Assembly (NCBI RefSeq): GCF_052072235.1
Contig: NZ_CM125436.1
Location: 5,822,001-5,886,000 of the forward strand
Length of the DNA: 64,000 bases
Direction: 5' to 3'
Origin: Brevibacillus_D fluminis_A
GTDB lineage: Bacteria > Bacillota > Bacilli > Brevibacillales > Brevibacillaceae
Position 1 is the stretch's first letter, and each line of letters begins with the position of its first letter. Under the pieces are notes generated by a model, which made no database searches, was not told where the DNA came from, and saw only the letters and a list, made by a program, of their open reading frames with translations. A program made the translations under genes and the position numbers. Of this stretch, positions 9,118 through 17,520 are shown piece by piece.

Positions 9118-9391
9118 CTAATAATAACTAATTATCTGCTTGTCCGGCGCTAATTCCACAATGTGACCGTAGTCGACACCCAGAGCGATACAAACATTTA
9201 TCAATATGACCATACTGACATTCTCGTGATTGGAGAGTTTAGCGATCAGCTGCTCCAGCGTTTTTCCTAAACCCACGAAACTTGACCATCGCTGTATTAG
9301 GGTCTTTATGAAGGTATTCCTTCACTAATTGATCGAGTGATGCAAGAATCGGCCATCTTTCCACACGAAAAGCAAAGTTGCTTGTTTTCAT
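9118..9391 (-). pseudogene. frameshifted remnant upstream of hsdM (restriction-subunit-like start, Cro/XRE-like end)
   Basis: From ATG 9391 a 50-codon frame (MKTSNFAFRVERWPILAS...DPNTAMVKFR) resembles the N-terminus of DUF4145-type type I restriction R proteins, then stops at 9239. In another frame, downstream codons read KLSNHENVSMVILINVCIAL and then a GVDYGHIVEL segment, ending at 9118; this looks like the second half of a small Cro/XRE repressor. The two pieces meet around 9250-9270. I read this as debris of one or two genes joined by deletion and frameshift. It ends 19 bases before hsdM. Confidence 0.5.
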
Positions 9392-9471
9392 ATCTTCAGC
9401 TTATTACAATATGCATTAACAACATTCTCATCATGTGATGTGATAGAATTAATTTGATTTCCGATTATCAA

Positions 9472-9509
9472 AGAGGGTTTAAAACCACACAATCAATTAT
9501 AAACCCTCT
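9472..9509 (-). terminator. hairpin downstream of the methylase-specificity fusion gene
   Basis: AGAGGGTTT (9472-9480) pairs with AAACCCTCT (9501-9509) around a 20-base loop, 14 bases after the stop of the gene ending at 9523. The following T-tract is short (TTTGAT), so termination may be partial. Confidence 0.5.
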
Positions 9510-9522
9510 AATGGTGATTAAC

Positions 9523-11361
9523 CTATCGTTTCTTCTTATAGCCTCTACTTAGACCAGTTTTCTCATAGACCTGTTCTAATTTGGCAATACGCATTTGTTC
9601 AGCGGCTTCTAGAGCTTGGGTATAGTCATCCTTTGCCTTTTTGTAGCTATGCCCCGCCAGTACCATCTCTTCTGCACTTAGTTTAGGTATAGGGATATCT
9701 TGAATGTCCTTCACGTTTAGTATTGGTAATGAAGCTCCTTTCCGCAAGGCACGAATGTAGGATTCTCCAATAGGGCTCTCAAAGAACGCTAATAGAAAAT
9801 ATGGATTGACCCCAGGAAGCGGACGAAGACCTATGAAGTTAGCTGACAAATAAAACGGTTCGTCCCCCTCCAAATCAGGAACCACGGCAAACTTCATGGC
9901 TATTCCCCTGCTCGTAAGTAGCACATCCCCAGTTTGTATCTCAGCTTCTTCTTCTCTCGTTGTTGCCCTAATTCCGTAATTCTCAACAGTTTCTAAGTGC
10001 AGCACCCCATCTTTAACGTCCGATAATTGTATGACTTTTGCTTGAATAGCATCAGCATCTATACTACTTGCTGTATTTAGTCCCCTGTAAATAGTTACAA
10101 GTTGTTTTAATGGTATTGTCGGTGTGCTCTTTTCGTACATAGAACGATCAATTTGTACGTCCCCAATGTTCGATTCTGCATCCTCCATCTGTACATAAGA
10201 ACTGGGTAACAGATTATAGCCGTTTTCCCGAATCTCAAATACATCCAAGATTCGACTTAGTTTTTTGTCCTCCTTCAATTCGGAATAACAATCCAGAATC
10301 TGATCAATCTCATGACTAGAAATGACCGTCACCCCTCGTTTTCGTTCACCTAGCGAGGTAGCATCTATGATTTGGACCTTTCCTTTACGATCGGCCTCTT
10401 TTTTCTTATTAAGTACGAGCATTGTCACGGGAATAGCAGTTCCTGAGAAGATACCTCCTGGCAACGTAATAACTGCTTCAATCAGGTCATCCTCCACTAA
10501 TGTTCTTCTTATCTGCCCGGTAGCAGCCCCTTGAAATAGTACTCCATTTGTTACCGTTACTACCGCCTTCCCATCCTCCTTTAGGGAGTCCAATGCGTGA
10601 ATAACAAACCCGATAGTGGCATCTCTTCTTACTGCCCCATATTTTGTGCGAATTTCTTGGTCAAGTTTAAGCCCAAAAGGGGGATGCGAAATGACATAAT
10701 CAAATTTCCGATCTAATACCTTCTCATAGGTTAACAACTCAAGTACATCTTGCTGATCCAACTCAAATTCTTGTATCCCGCTCATAAAGCAGTATAATTG
10801 CCCAATCCCCACTACTTCATGATTAACATCATTGCCATATACAGAAACATTGGAATTGAATCGTGCGGCCTCTACGAGAGTTCTGCCATAACCGCAGGAA
10901 AAATCGTATACGGATGATCCTGGCTTAATACCTAGAATTCTTGTGCCAATTACACTAAGTTCTTTAGGTTCGATCATAACTCCGACCTTACCTTTAGACT
11001 TTGCTCCAGCTTCAAAATATGCATCCAGAAGCTCACGACTATCTTCAGGAAATTCCATTTTTCCAATATGATAGACTAGTTCAGGTAAAATACTTCTAAC
11101 ACTCTCTGCGTTAAACAAACTCAATCCTAGGCTAATATTAGGCTTCTGATGGGCTAGATCATTCAATCCCCGATGAATCAATTCACCTGACCGATCATAG
11201 GATAATTCTTCCCATGAGAACGGTAAGTGCAAGCCTAATTTCTCTTGATGTAAGTGCGCATAACGTAATGCCGACAAAGGCATAACCACTGGGTCATATT
11301 GGTATATGGGTAAAGCGTTTCTTACGACTTTATCGATCAAACCGAAGAATTGTACTTTCAT
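9523..11361 (-). CDS. N6-adenine methylase-like protein fused to an HsdS-type recognition domain, with altered catalytic motif
   Basis: The 612-residue product joins a type I HsdM-like methylase region (about 100-400) to a C-terminal target-recognition region (about 420-590, ending in a helical tail). The expected AdoMet motif reads VYDFSCGYGR (151-160) instead of a DPxxGSGG form, and the catalytic NPPF reads HPPF (226-229). Family knowledge says the first residue of this motif is N, D or S, so His is unusual and the protein may be inactive or have a changed role. ATG 11361 follows AAGGAGATG. The gene lies 29 bases behind a 161-residue possible nuclease and probably forms an operon with it. 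Confidence 0.8.
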   Translation of the reverse strand: MKVQFFGLIDKVVRNALPIYQYDPVVMPLSALRYAHLHQEKLGLHLPFSWEELSYDRSGELIHRGLNDLAHQKPNISLGLSLFNAESVRSILPELVYHIGKMEFPEDSRELLDAYFEAGAKSKGKVGVMIEPKELSVIGTRILGIKPGSSVYDFSCGYGRTLVEAARFNSNVSVYGNDVNHEVVGIGQLYCFMSGIQEFELDQQDVLELLTYEKVLDRKFDYVISHPPFGLKLDQEIRTKYGAVRRDATIGFVIHALDSLKEDGKAVVTVTNGVLFQGAATGQIRRTLVEDDLIEAVITLPGGIFSGTAIPVTMLVLNKKKEADRKGKVQIIDATSLGERKRGVTVISSHEIDQILDCYSELKEDKKLSRILDVFEIRENGYNLLPSSYVQMEDAESNIGDVQIDRSMYEKSTPTIPLKQLVTIYRGLNTASSIDADAIQAKVIQLSDVKDGVLHLETVENYGIRATTREEEAEIQTGDVLLTSRGIAMKFAVVPDLEGDEPFYLSANFIGLRPLPGVNPYFLLAFFESPIGESYIRALRKGASLPILNVKDIQDIPIPKLSAEEMVLAGHSYKKAKDDYTQALEAAEQMRIAKLEQVYEKTGLSRGYKKKR

Positions 11362-11390
11362 TGTACTATCATCTCCTTGTTATTCGTTTT

Positions 11391-11876
11391 TCACCTACGG
11401 ACACATCGCTGGAAGTTCAATTCCCCTTTCTCTGTATGTAAGAACAATTGGTCGGCGAGCAAGTGACGATCGTACACGGACTCAACAATCGATGGTTTTT
11501 CTAGGCGATCCACCCAAGTGAGAAAAACTAGCTTAGATGAGTTGTAAGTCCCCCGGATGGCGACGACTAAGAACATGTCTTTATCCACAATTCTTCTTTC
11601 AAACTCCATCGGGATATCCTTACTTCCCAATTGCATTTCCAGAAGATAGCGTTTTTCTTCCGGGTCTTTAAACGCAATAAGGTCTAACACATCCGGTGCC
11701 CCTTCATGGGTATCCGTAAACCGTGCCACCATTAATGAATTCCATTCAAAGTGTTTGCGAAACTGTGGAACGATAGAGCCTTTTCCCTGATAAATCAGAT
11801 CACGTACTGCTTGCAAAGTACTTTGGGGTATTACTCTCTCTTTGGTTTGCCTCTTAAGTTGATGGTTATTTTCCAT
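11391..11876 (-). CDS. possible PD-(D/E)xK-type nuclease, partner of the methylase fusion
   Basis: The 161-residue protein contains PDVLDLIAF followed by YLLEMQL, a D...ExQ arrangement like that of Rpn/PD-(D/E)xK nuclease folds. No close family is recognised. The start ATG 11876 follows GAGGG. It is the first gene of a two-gene transcript with the methylase-specificity fusion and has a very good promoter upstream. A nuclease beside a DNA-recognising methylase-like protein suggests a restriction-like unit. It could instead be an unrelated conserved hypothetical protein. Confidence 0.6.
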   Translation of the reverse strand: MENNHQLKRQTKERVIPQSTLQAVRDLIYQGKGSIVPQFRKHFEWNSLMVARFTDTHEGAPDVLDLIAFKDPEEKRYLLEMQLGSKDIPMEFERRIVDKDMFLVVAIRGTYNSSKLVFLTWVDRLEKPSIVESVYDRHLLADQLFLHTEKGELNFQRCVRR

Positions 11877-11888
11877 TGTACATCCCTC

Positions 11889-11958
11889 ACTTTAAAAAGT
11901 TAATCGTTTATTTTTTACTTGTTATTGGCATTATATTGCCTTTGCTCAAAAAAGTAAA
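11889..11958 (-). promoter_or_regulatory. sigma-A promoter and palindrome before the nuclease/methylase-fusion pair
   Basis: On the minus strand a -35 box TTTACT (11953-11958) and a consensus -10 TATAAT (11930-11935) are separated by 17 bases. The palindrome ACTTTAAAAAGT (11889-11900) lies in the 5' leader just before the ribosome site. The same 12 bases occur at 14958-14969 beside the XRE regulator gene, so both may be operators of one repressor. Confidence 0.65.
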
Positions 11959-12015
11959 TATTTTATTTTTCGGGGTAATTAAAATTTTTACTAACAGCTC
12001 ACGAGAATTTTAAAT

Positions 12016-12101
12016 AAAAAAAAGAGAAGGAATAATATGGGAGAGCCCTGTATCCGAAAGATATTTTCCACTATGGCAATTTTTTATAACACTTCCTTCT
12101 C
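12016..12101 (-). terminator. long-loop terminator after the 12160 gene
   Basis: On the minus strand GAGAAGGAA (12093-12101) pairs with TTCCTTCTC (12024-12032), followed by eight T residues (12016-12023). The loop is about 60 bases. The hairpin sits 58 bases downstream of the 12160 stop. The stem and T-tract fit intrinsic termination; the long loop is unusual. Confidence 0.55.
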
Positions 12102-12159
12102 ATAAAAACGAGGAAACGATTACTTTTTAAAACTCCTTACGTTTTTTTTACCTGGTCAT

Positions 12160-12651
12160 TTATTGCTTCTCCCTTATGAATGGATCATCTTTCTGAAAGC
12201 AAAACGGCTCATTCATCTGCTTTACCCATTTCAGAGAATCTGGAATAGTCCCCCCATGAAACTTAGGTAATCCCTCCGCCCAAACTTCTTCCCATATAAA
12301 ATCAACTGTTTGCTTTTCGCCATCTACAACCAAGTAAACGTCTGTTCCATCAACATATGGCGAAATGCCAGCCGGTGAACTCATGCCAAGAACGACTCTA
12401 ACGATGTGTGTCGGGGTTCCCTGGGATAAATAATATTCTCTTGCCAGAATATCGTTATTTTCATCATAATACTCGGCTCCCTTAAGGGTATAAGGCAGAT
12501 AGGCCGAGTTCTCGATTTTCTCTTCAAAAGGAATAATAGCAGCCGCTAAGACCCAGACGTTCGTATCGAATTCAGTACTGTCGGGTTTCAAATGGTTATG
12601 TTCGAATTCTGCTTTAAGTCGATCCAGAATTAGCTCATGTACTTGTTTCAT
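12160..12651 (-). CDS. hypothetical protein (163 aa)
   Basis: ATG 12651 follows AAAGGAGCG. The product is acidic, apparently soluble, and has no motif I recognise. It lies after the two membrane-anchored genes of the XRE-associated set but is separated from them by a strong terminator, so it probably has its own transcript. Its 5' helix (VHELILDRLKAEFEHN) is the only obvious structural element. Confidence 0.65.
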   Translation of the reverse strand: MKQVHELILDRLKAEFEHNHLKPDSTEFDTNVWVLAAAIIPFEEKIENSAYLPYTLKGAEYYDENNDILAREYYLSQGTPTHIVRVVLGMSSPAGISPYVDGTDVYLVVDGEKQTVDFIWEEVWAEGLPKFHGGTIPDSLKWVKQMNEPFCFQKDDPFIREKQ

Positions 12652-12712
12652 GAATTTTTCGCTCCTTTATCATTCATAAGATTTTGGCCAAGTTTTGAAA
12701 AACAGCAAAAAG

Positions 12713-12746
12713 AAGACCCTTTTTGCATCAATGCGAAAAGGGTCTT
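12713..12746 (-). terminator. intrinsic terminator of the 12765 gene
   Basis: AAGACCCTTTT (12713-12723) pairs perfectly with AAAAGGGTCTT (12736-12746). On the minus strand the stem is followed by CTTTTTGCTGTTTTTC. Confidence 0.85.
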
Positions 12747-12764
12747 AGTGATATGTTGTTTCCA

Positions 12765-13811
12765 CTACCGCTTTTTAGTGAAAGTTTTGGTTCCTTGAAA
12801 GATACTGAATTCTTGTGGTTCAGAATCGAGTTTCGTCGTCACCGTAACTTGTTTGTCTCCGAGTGTAACAGTGCCTTTTCCTGTGATTCCTGAATAACTA
12901 TCTGTAAAGTTAAAATTCGCTTCACCTTTTTCATTAAATGTTACCTCAATATCACCCGTATCGGTAAACATAGCCGCACCACTTGTTGAGGAGCCTAACG
13001 AAATCGTAGCATTGCGTCCGTCCTTAAAAGTAATCGTGATGGCATCACCCGCTCCATCTTCAGTCTGATCATTCCAAGTACCGTTAAACTGTGTCAGGTC
13101 TTTTATCAAATCAGTATCAGCATTGTTTGAACTGGAGTCTGTGCTACTGGGTTCACTAGATGTTGTAGTACTTGTTGGTTGACTCACGCCTATAGATTCT
13201 TTTGCAGGGGCTTCCGTTTGGTTCGTATTAGCGGAACCGGGATTACTGTGGTTATCGCCGCCATTTGATGCTTTTGCGTTTGATATATCATCTATCGGAA
13301 TCAGTACATTAAATTGGCTCTTTTGCTTGTCGATGTTAGCCGCCAAGTCATCGATTTTCCTGTTGAATTCAAGTAGCGTACCGGATGGGAAATTGGCTAG
13401 TTTCACCATTTCCGAATATGTGCCATAGAGCTCAAATGCTGTCTCGTATGCCTTTTTCAGATCGGAAGGTGGATTGTTCACGGCTTGCATTGCCTTATCG
13501 ACTTCTTTTTTTCCGTTGTTCACTTGATCAATTTTCCCCTGTTTCTTGAAAGATTCGGCCTGCAAATTCAAGGCATGGTTAAAATCATCCGTTGTCTGGC
13601 CATCAATCTCAACTCCGCCATCTATGGCTTGTCTCCATACTTGGTTATACGTTTCAGCCATTTCTTGGGCTTTCCAACTTTCAGTTATCATCAGAGCCAT
13701 TGCATTTTTAAGATTCTTGGTGTATTCATTTTTACTGTACTGTTGCCATCCCATAAATCCGCCTATTGCGACAAGAACAATTAACAAGAAAACGACTAGA
13801 TTCTTTTTCAT
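12765..13811 (-). CDS. membrane-anchored protein with Ser/Thr-rich linker and beta-rich C-terminal domain
   Basis: The 348-residue product has one N-terminal membrane segment (residues 5-22) that could be an uncleaved signal anchor. A helical region follows (about 25-170), then a low-complexity Ser/Thr/Asn linker (about 180-235), then a beta-rich domain (about 240-345) beginning LTQFNGTWNDQTEDG. This layout places the C-terminal domain outside the membrane. I do not recognise the family. It lies 57 bases behind a membrane TPR gene on the same strand and ends at a strong terminator, so the two probably form one operon. Confidence 0.7.
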   Translation of the reverse strand: MKKNLVVFLLIVLVAIGGFMGWQQYSKNEYTKNLKNAMALMITESWKAQEMAETYNQVWRQAIDGGVEIDGQTTDDFNHALNLQAESFKKQGKIDQVNNGKKEVDKAMQAVNNPPSDLKKAYETAFELYGTYSEMVKLANFPSGTLLEFNRKIDDLAANIDKQKSQFNVLIPIDDISNAKASNGGDNHSNPGSANTNQTEAPAKESIGVSQPTSTTTSSEPSSTDSSSNNADTDLIKDLTQFNGTWNDQTEDGAGDAITITFKDGRNATISLGSSTSGAAMFTDTGDIEVTFNEKGEANFNFTDSYSGITGKGTVTLGDKQVTVTTKLDSEPQEFSIFQGTKTFTKKR

Positions 13812-13868
13812 AATGTTTCTCTCCGTTCATGGAAGTTTGAGTTTATAAATGTTGCAGATTCACCTTCA

Positions 13869-14897
13869 TTAAAGATTGGGGAATATTATTTTCATTTGTT
13901 TCATTTTGGCTTGTCCTTGCTTTTGAATAGAGGAAATCTCCTCGGAAAGCGACGCTGCTTCGGCCTTCGTTTTTTCTAACTCCTCTTGAATTTCCTGAAT
14001 CTCTTGTCTTATTTCCGGGTCAATTTCATCCAACTTTTTAAAATCGCCAGAATCCCAGGTTTTTTTCCACTTCTTCTCCAAAGCGAGAATGTCCTGATGC
14101 TTCTCCGCAATCTCTATACATTTCTTATGGTACTGATCAATTTTGTCCAGAAATTGCTCCAGCATTCGTAGAACATCCGATGCCCCCAACGCTTCCTTAT
14201 AGGTTGGGTCAAGTTCGGTGGCTTTTGTCACGCTCTTTTCGCTGGAATCAATGGCATCCTGCATGGAGTCGATATACTCTCTGGCCTGTTTGTGGAGGGA
14301 TTCATTTTTTTCAATGGATTCCTCCCTTCGAACAAGATCACCGTAGGTTAGTATCGGAGAAGATTCGATAGCCTGATTCACTTGTCCATAACTGCTCGTG
14401 TTTGATTCCAAGGGATAAAGGTTCACTAGCCCAAGATACAAATGGGCTCGTGCGATGCTTGGGTCTAATTCAACCACCTGCTCAAGCAGACCTTGTGCCT
14501 CTTTGTATTTTTCTGCTTCATAAAGCTGGATCGCTTTTTCCAACTTGATTTGCGCAACTTGACGGGAAAGTTCCGCAATCTTGGACTGGGCTTCCTGGTA
14601 ATTTTTCGTGTCCTCCTTTGCTACCTGTTGAAACGCTGTTAATGCTTCCTCATAATGCTTCGCTTCGAGAGCCTTACTACCCTGAGCAAACGAAGCCTGA
14701 GAAGCTGCTAACTCTTTTTTCCGTTTTTCTGGATCTGGAGGTATATTCATTACTGCGACTACAAAGATCACAAAACATAGTCCTCCGAGTGCCAAGCACT
14801 TTTTCCAAAGGGGCCTTCGTTTAATCGCAAAGATCACGGTCCCTATTACACAGAAGATACAGCCGAAAAAACCCGTACTCGCCAAAACATCCCACAT
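13869..14897 (-). CDS. membrane protein with TPR repeats and coiled coil
   Basis: The 342-residue product has two N-terminal membrane segments (about 7-24 and 34-51). TPR-like repeats follow (about 70-160, with KALEAKHYEEALTAFQQVAK and AIQLYEAEKYKEAQGLLEQV), then a long coiled coil near 230-330. TPR and coiled-coil regions usually hold protein partners. The gene is divergent from the XRE regulator at 15095 and probably shares its control region. No exact family is recognised. Together with the 12765 product it forms a membrane-associated pair of unknown role inside the cassette. Confidence 0.75.
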   Translation of the reverse strand: MWDVLASTGFFGCIFCVIGTVIFAIKRRPLWKKCLALGGLCFVIFVVAVMNIPPDPEKRKKELAASQASFAQGSKALEAKHYEEALTAFQQVAKEDTKNYQEAQSKIAELSRQVAQIKLEKAIQLYEAEKYKEAQGLLEQVVELDPSIARAHLYLGLVNLYPLESNTSSYGQVNQAIESSPILTYGDLVRREESIEKNESLHKQAREYIDSMQDAIDSSEKSVTKATELDPTYKEALGASDVLRMLEQFLDKIDQYHKKCIEIAEKHQDILALEKKWKKTWDSGDFKKLDEIDPEIRQEIQEIQEELEKTKAEAASLSEEISSIQKQGQAKMKQMKIIFPNL

Positions 14898-15094
14898 GGT
14901 TGACAGACTCCTTTTTTCTTCCGATTCCGTTAGTCAAGTCATAAATAGTAGTTCTTTACTTTAAAAAGTAACACTATAGATAGTAAATTCTTACTAAATA
15001 TTATCTATAAATGTTGTTGTATGGTCAAATAACATCTATCGTGTGTTAAAAACACTATTTCCCTGCTTTAAGCTGAGTAAGAGGTGGTACGGCA
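14898..15094. promoter_or_regulatory. divergent control region with several palindromes
   Basis: This very AT-rich region lies between the TPR gene and the XRE gene. It contains the dyad ACTTTAAAAAGT (14958-14969), a TATAGATA...TATCTATA inverted pair, and AGTAA/TTACT halves around 14982-14995. Such spaced dyads are what an autoregulating XRE repressor would bind. The first dyad is shared with the leader at 11889. Confidence 0.45.
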
Positions 15095-15436
15095 ATGGAC
15101 GATCTCTTGCAGAAGCTAGGCGAACAGTTACGTTTTCTGCGTAAAGAAAAAGGATGGAGTCAAGACAAATTGGCTGAACTTTCTGGCCTCCATACGAACT
15201 ACATTGGACAAATTGAACGCGGCGAAAAGAACCTCACCATCGAAACGCTGTATAAAGTATCAACAGGACTAGGCATTTCTTTGGAAGAACTGTTTCAGTC
15301 TATTGACCCCAAGCATCGACAAACGGGTCTAACCAAAATTGTTGAACTGCTGTCCCAGCGACCGGTTGAAGATCAGGCGATGGTGCTGCATCTGGTCCAA
15401 ACCATATTGGCATGGGATGACCGGAAACGAAAGTAA
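15095..15436 (+). CDS. XRE-family transcriptional regulator
   Basis: The 113-residue protein has a complete Cro/CI-type helix-turn-helix at residues 8-62 (LRFLRKEKGWSQDKLAELSG, then NYIGQIERGEKNLT and LYKVSTGLGISLEELF). The 50-residue helical tail probably dimerises. ATG 15095 follows AAGAGGTGG. It is transcribed away from the TPR membrane gene and ends at an intrinsic terminator. Likely targets are the shared intergenic region and perhaps the matching dyad at 11889; both are inferred. Confidence 0.9.
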   Translation: MDDLLQKLGEQLRFLRKEKGWSQDKLAELSGLHTNYIGQIERGEKNLTIETLYKVSTGLGISLEELFQSIDPKHRQTGLTKIVELLSQRPVEDQAMVLHLVQTILAWDDRKRK

Positions 15437-15471
15437 ATCCCCCTTCTGCAAGTAAAGAAGGAGGATTTTTT
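15437..15471 (+). terminator. intrinsic terminator of the XRE gene
   Basis: ATCCCCCTTCT (15437-15447) pairs with AGAAGGAGGAT (15456-15466) with one mismatch. It is followed by TTTTTTC and a further T-run. Confidence 0.8.
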
Positions 15472-15525
15472 CATTTTTGTCAAAGCAGAAGTAGGATTCT
15501 ACCGCTATCCTGTGAATCAACATCT

Positions 15526-15539
15526 AGAACAAATGTTCT
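15526..15539. promoter_or_regulatory. LexA-like (SOS) operator
   Basis: AGAACAAATGTTCT matches the Gram-positive LexA/DinR pattern (CGAAC-N4-GTTCG) except for the outermost base on each side. It lies 30 bases before the start of the 15570 gene. SOS control of that gene is inferred. Confidence 0.5.
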
Positions 15540-15569
15540 AAAATCGGTTAGACATAAGGAGGCTCTGCG

Positions 15570-15842
15570 ATGCAAAATCTGTCTGAACAGTATGAACACT
15601 TGGTTTGCCAGGAAGATGAATTGATCCGTAACATCCAAACCTGCGAGGAGATTCTTTCTCTTTTGCTGGACTACATCTACAAACAAAATCTTGATTTGCG
15701 TGGAAATACGATGAGTGAGATCATTCAGTCCATACACAACATGGAGGGAAAGCTGCGCGGCGACCTTTTGCAGACACGAATCGAAAAAACTATTCTCTCC
15801 TGCCAGATGAAAAAGTACGTCCCTCCTTCCGTTCTTGGCTAA
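15570..15842 (+). CDS. small helical protein (90 aa) behind a LexA-like box
   Basis: ATG 15570 follows TAAGGAGG with ideal spacing. The product is almost all helix, contains three cysteines and has no recognised domain. It is convergent with the first large serine recombinase gene, the two stop codons being 3 bases apart. The LexA-like box upstream suggests DNA-damage induction, and a role in element excision or its control is conceivable but unproven. Confidence 0.7.
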   Translation: MQNLSEQYEHLVCQEDELIRNIQTCEEILSLLLDYIYKQNLDLRGNTMSEIIQSIHNMEGKLRGDLLQTRIEKTILSCQMKKYVPPSVLG

Positions 15843-15845
15843 TTG

Positions 15846-17507
15846 TTACAAAATGATGGTAAATCTGTTTGGTGCACGAAACAAATGTACCTTCTCTTTG
15901 GACAAAAATGACGACCCTTCCGCTTGCATGGCGGAAGGGTCTACTCCTAAAAAAAGCGTTTGCGATTGTTCGTCGAATGTCATCACAATAGAAGTAATCT
16001 CTCGTTTCTCATTGATGTGAATCTCTTTGATCATTAAGCGAAGCAACGACTTTTTTTGTTCCAGGGTAGCCAATTGAATTAAGGAATCAAATTGCTGCAG
16101 TACGCCCTGGATGTATTCGGCTGTGATTGGCTCATCATTTTCAGCTCCTAATTCATGGTTGATCTCCGCTTTGCGTTGGAGCAAGGCTTCTGATTCATCC
16201 GAAAGCTGATCAATTCGTGTGACAAACATCTCTCTGTCGATGGCATCCTCTTCATACAAAGCGAAATATTTCTTGCGCTTCTCATCGATGGCCGCAAGTT
16301 TCGTTTCGATTGACTGCCATTCCTGCTTGAGCGGACCAATCGTGTTTGACTTCCGGTGGTTAATCGTTTCCAAAAGGTCTTGCAAAATCCGAGGCTCTGA
16401 TATAACTTCCCGAATTCGGTCAAGGACGTACTGTTCGGCATAATCAGCACCCACACTGTTGGCATGACAAACTGCTGAGCCTTTGTTGCGGAAGTTGCTG
16501 CATGAATAGTATCGACGAATGATAAACGTACCATTTTTCAGCCTGTTCTTGGTTCGGTTCGCTACCATTGGCGCTCCGCACTCAGGGCAGCGGATCAGTC
16601 CGGTAAGAAGGTATTGACCATCAAACACACGGGGATTCACCTTGGACTTTTCGTTGTGAAGCACCTGAACCTTTTCCCACAGTTCTTTCGGAATTATTGG
16701 TTCATGTTTGCCTTCTACGATAATGGGATCAGGATTTTTGCCTTTGCGTCGTCTTTCATTCCAGTTCTCAAATCGGTTGTATCTTATAATGCCCGCATAG
16801 AGCGGATTGGTCACGATTTCTTTAACAGCGGTCGTACTAAACGGGTTGCCCAGTTTCGTTTTGTTGCCTTCATGGTTCAGTTGGTTAGCAATGGCACGCA
16901 ACCCTTTCCCGGAAGCATACAGTTCAAATATCTTTCTGACTATGGCGGCTTCTTCCGGTACAATCTCCAGGCTACTTCCTTTGCTTCGCTTATCGCCTGT
17001 AGCAAGGCTTCTATATCCGAGCACAAGTCCGCCATTGTAGTTGCCTGTTCTCGCCCTTTGCTTCAAGCCCATCTTTACATTATCCACAATGGTGTTGCGC
17101 TCCAGTTCACCAACAGCGGCAAGCATTTGTAGGGCAAACTTGCCCATGGCCGTTTCCGTTTCAAAGTTCTCGGTGAAACTGCGGAAAGCGACTTTGTATT
17201 TGCTGAAATGATCCACCATCTTTAAAAGGTCGATGGTTTTTCGGGCAAGACGATTCATCTTCCACACGATTACCTCGTCAATTTCACCTGTTTCTACATC
17301 TCGAAGCAAGCGTTGCAGTTCATAACGTCCTTCAACGGACTTACCGGATACGCCCCGATCAACATACTCGCCATAAACGGTCTTGCCGTACATTTTGCAG
17401 TAATTTCGCAAGGTGTCCAATTGAGCATCTATGCTATAACCGTGTTCCGCCTGTTCCTCTGTACTTACACGTGCATATATGGCGACACGAACAGTTTTGT
17501 GTTCCAT
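15846..17507 (-). CDS. large serine recombinase (CcrB-like)
   Basis: This is a site-specific recombinase predicted to integrate and excise the element. ATG 17507 follows AAAGGAGAAG; upstream in-frame codons are not needed. The product is about 553 residues. The resolvase domain (about 6-150) has catalytic Ser15 in YARVST, followed by the recombinase domain (about 170-280). A zinc ribbon has cysteine pairs in LIRCPECGAPM and YYSCSNFRNKGSAVC. A long coiled coil ends the protein. The zinc-ribbon stretch closely resembles the CcrB sequence as I recall it. It lies 13 bases behind a second recombinase of the same family, like ccrAB. Confidence 0.92.
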   Translation of the reverse strand: MEHKTVRVAIYARVSTEEQAEHGYSIDAQLDTLRNYCKMYGKTVYGEYVDRGVSGKSVEGRYELQRLLRDVETGEIDEVIVWKMNRLARKTIDLLKMVDHFSKYKVAFRSFTENFETETAMGKFALQMLAAVGELERNTIVDNVKMGLKQRARTGNYNGGLVLGYRSLATGDKRSKGSSLEIVPEEAAIVRKIFELYASGKGLRAIANQLNHEGNKTKLGNPFSTTAVKEIVTNPLYAGIIRYNRFENWNERRRKGKNPDPIIVEGKHEPIIPKELWEKVQVLHNEKSKVNPRVFDGQYLLTGLIRCPECGAPMVANRTKNRLKNGTFIIRRYYSCSNFRNKGSAVCHANSVGADYAEQYVLDRIREVISEPRILQDLLETINHRKSNTIGPLKQEWQSIETKLAAIDEKRKKYFALYEEDAIDREMFVTRIDQLSDESEALLQRKAEINHELGAENDEPITAEYIQGVLQQFDSLIQLATLEQKKSLLRLMIKEIHINEKREITSIVMTFDEQSQTLFLGVDPSAMQAEGSSFLSKEKVHLFRAPNRFTIIL

Positions 17508-17520
17508 TTTCTTCTCCTTT

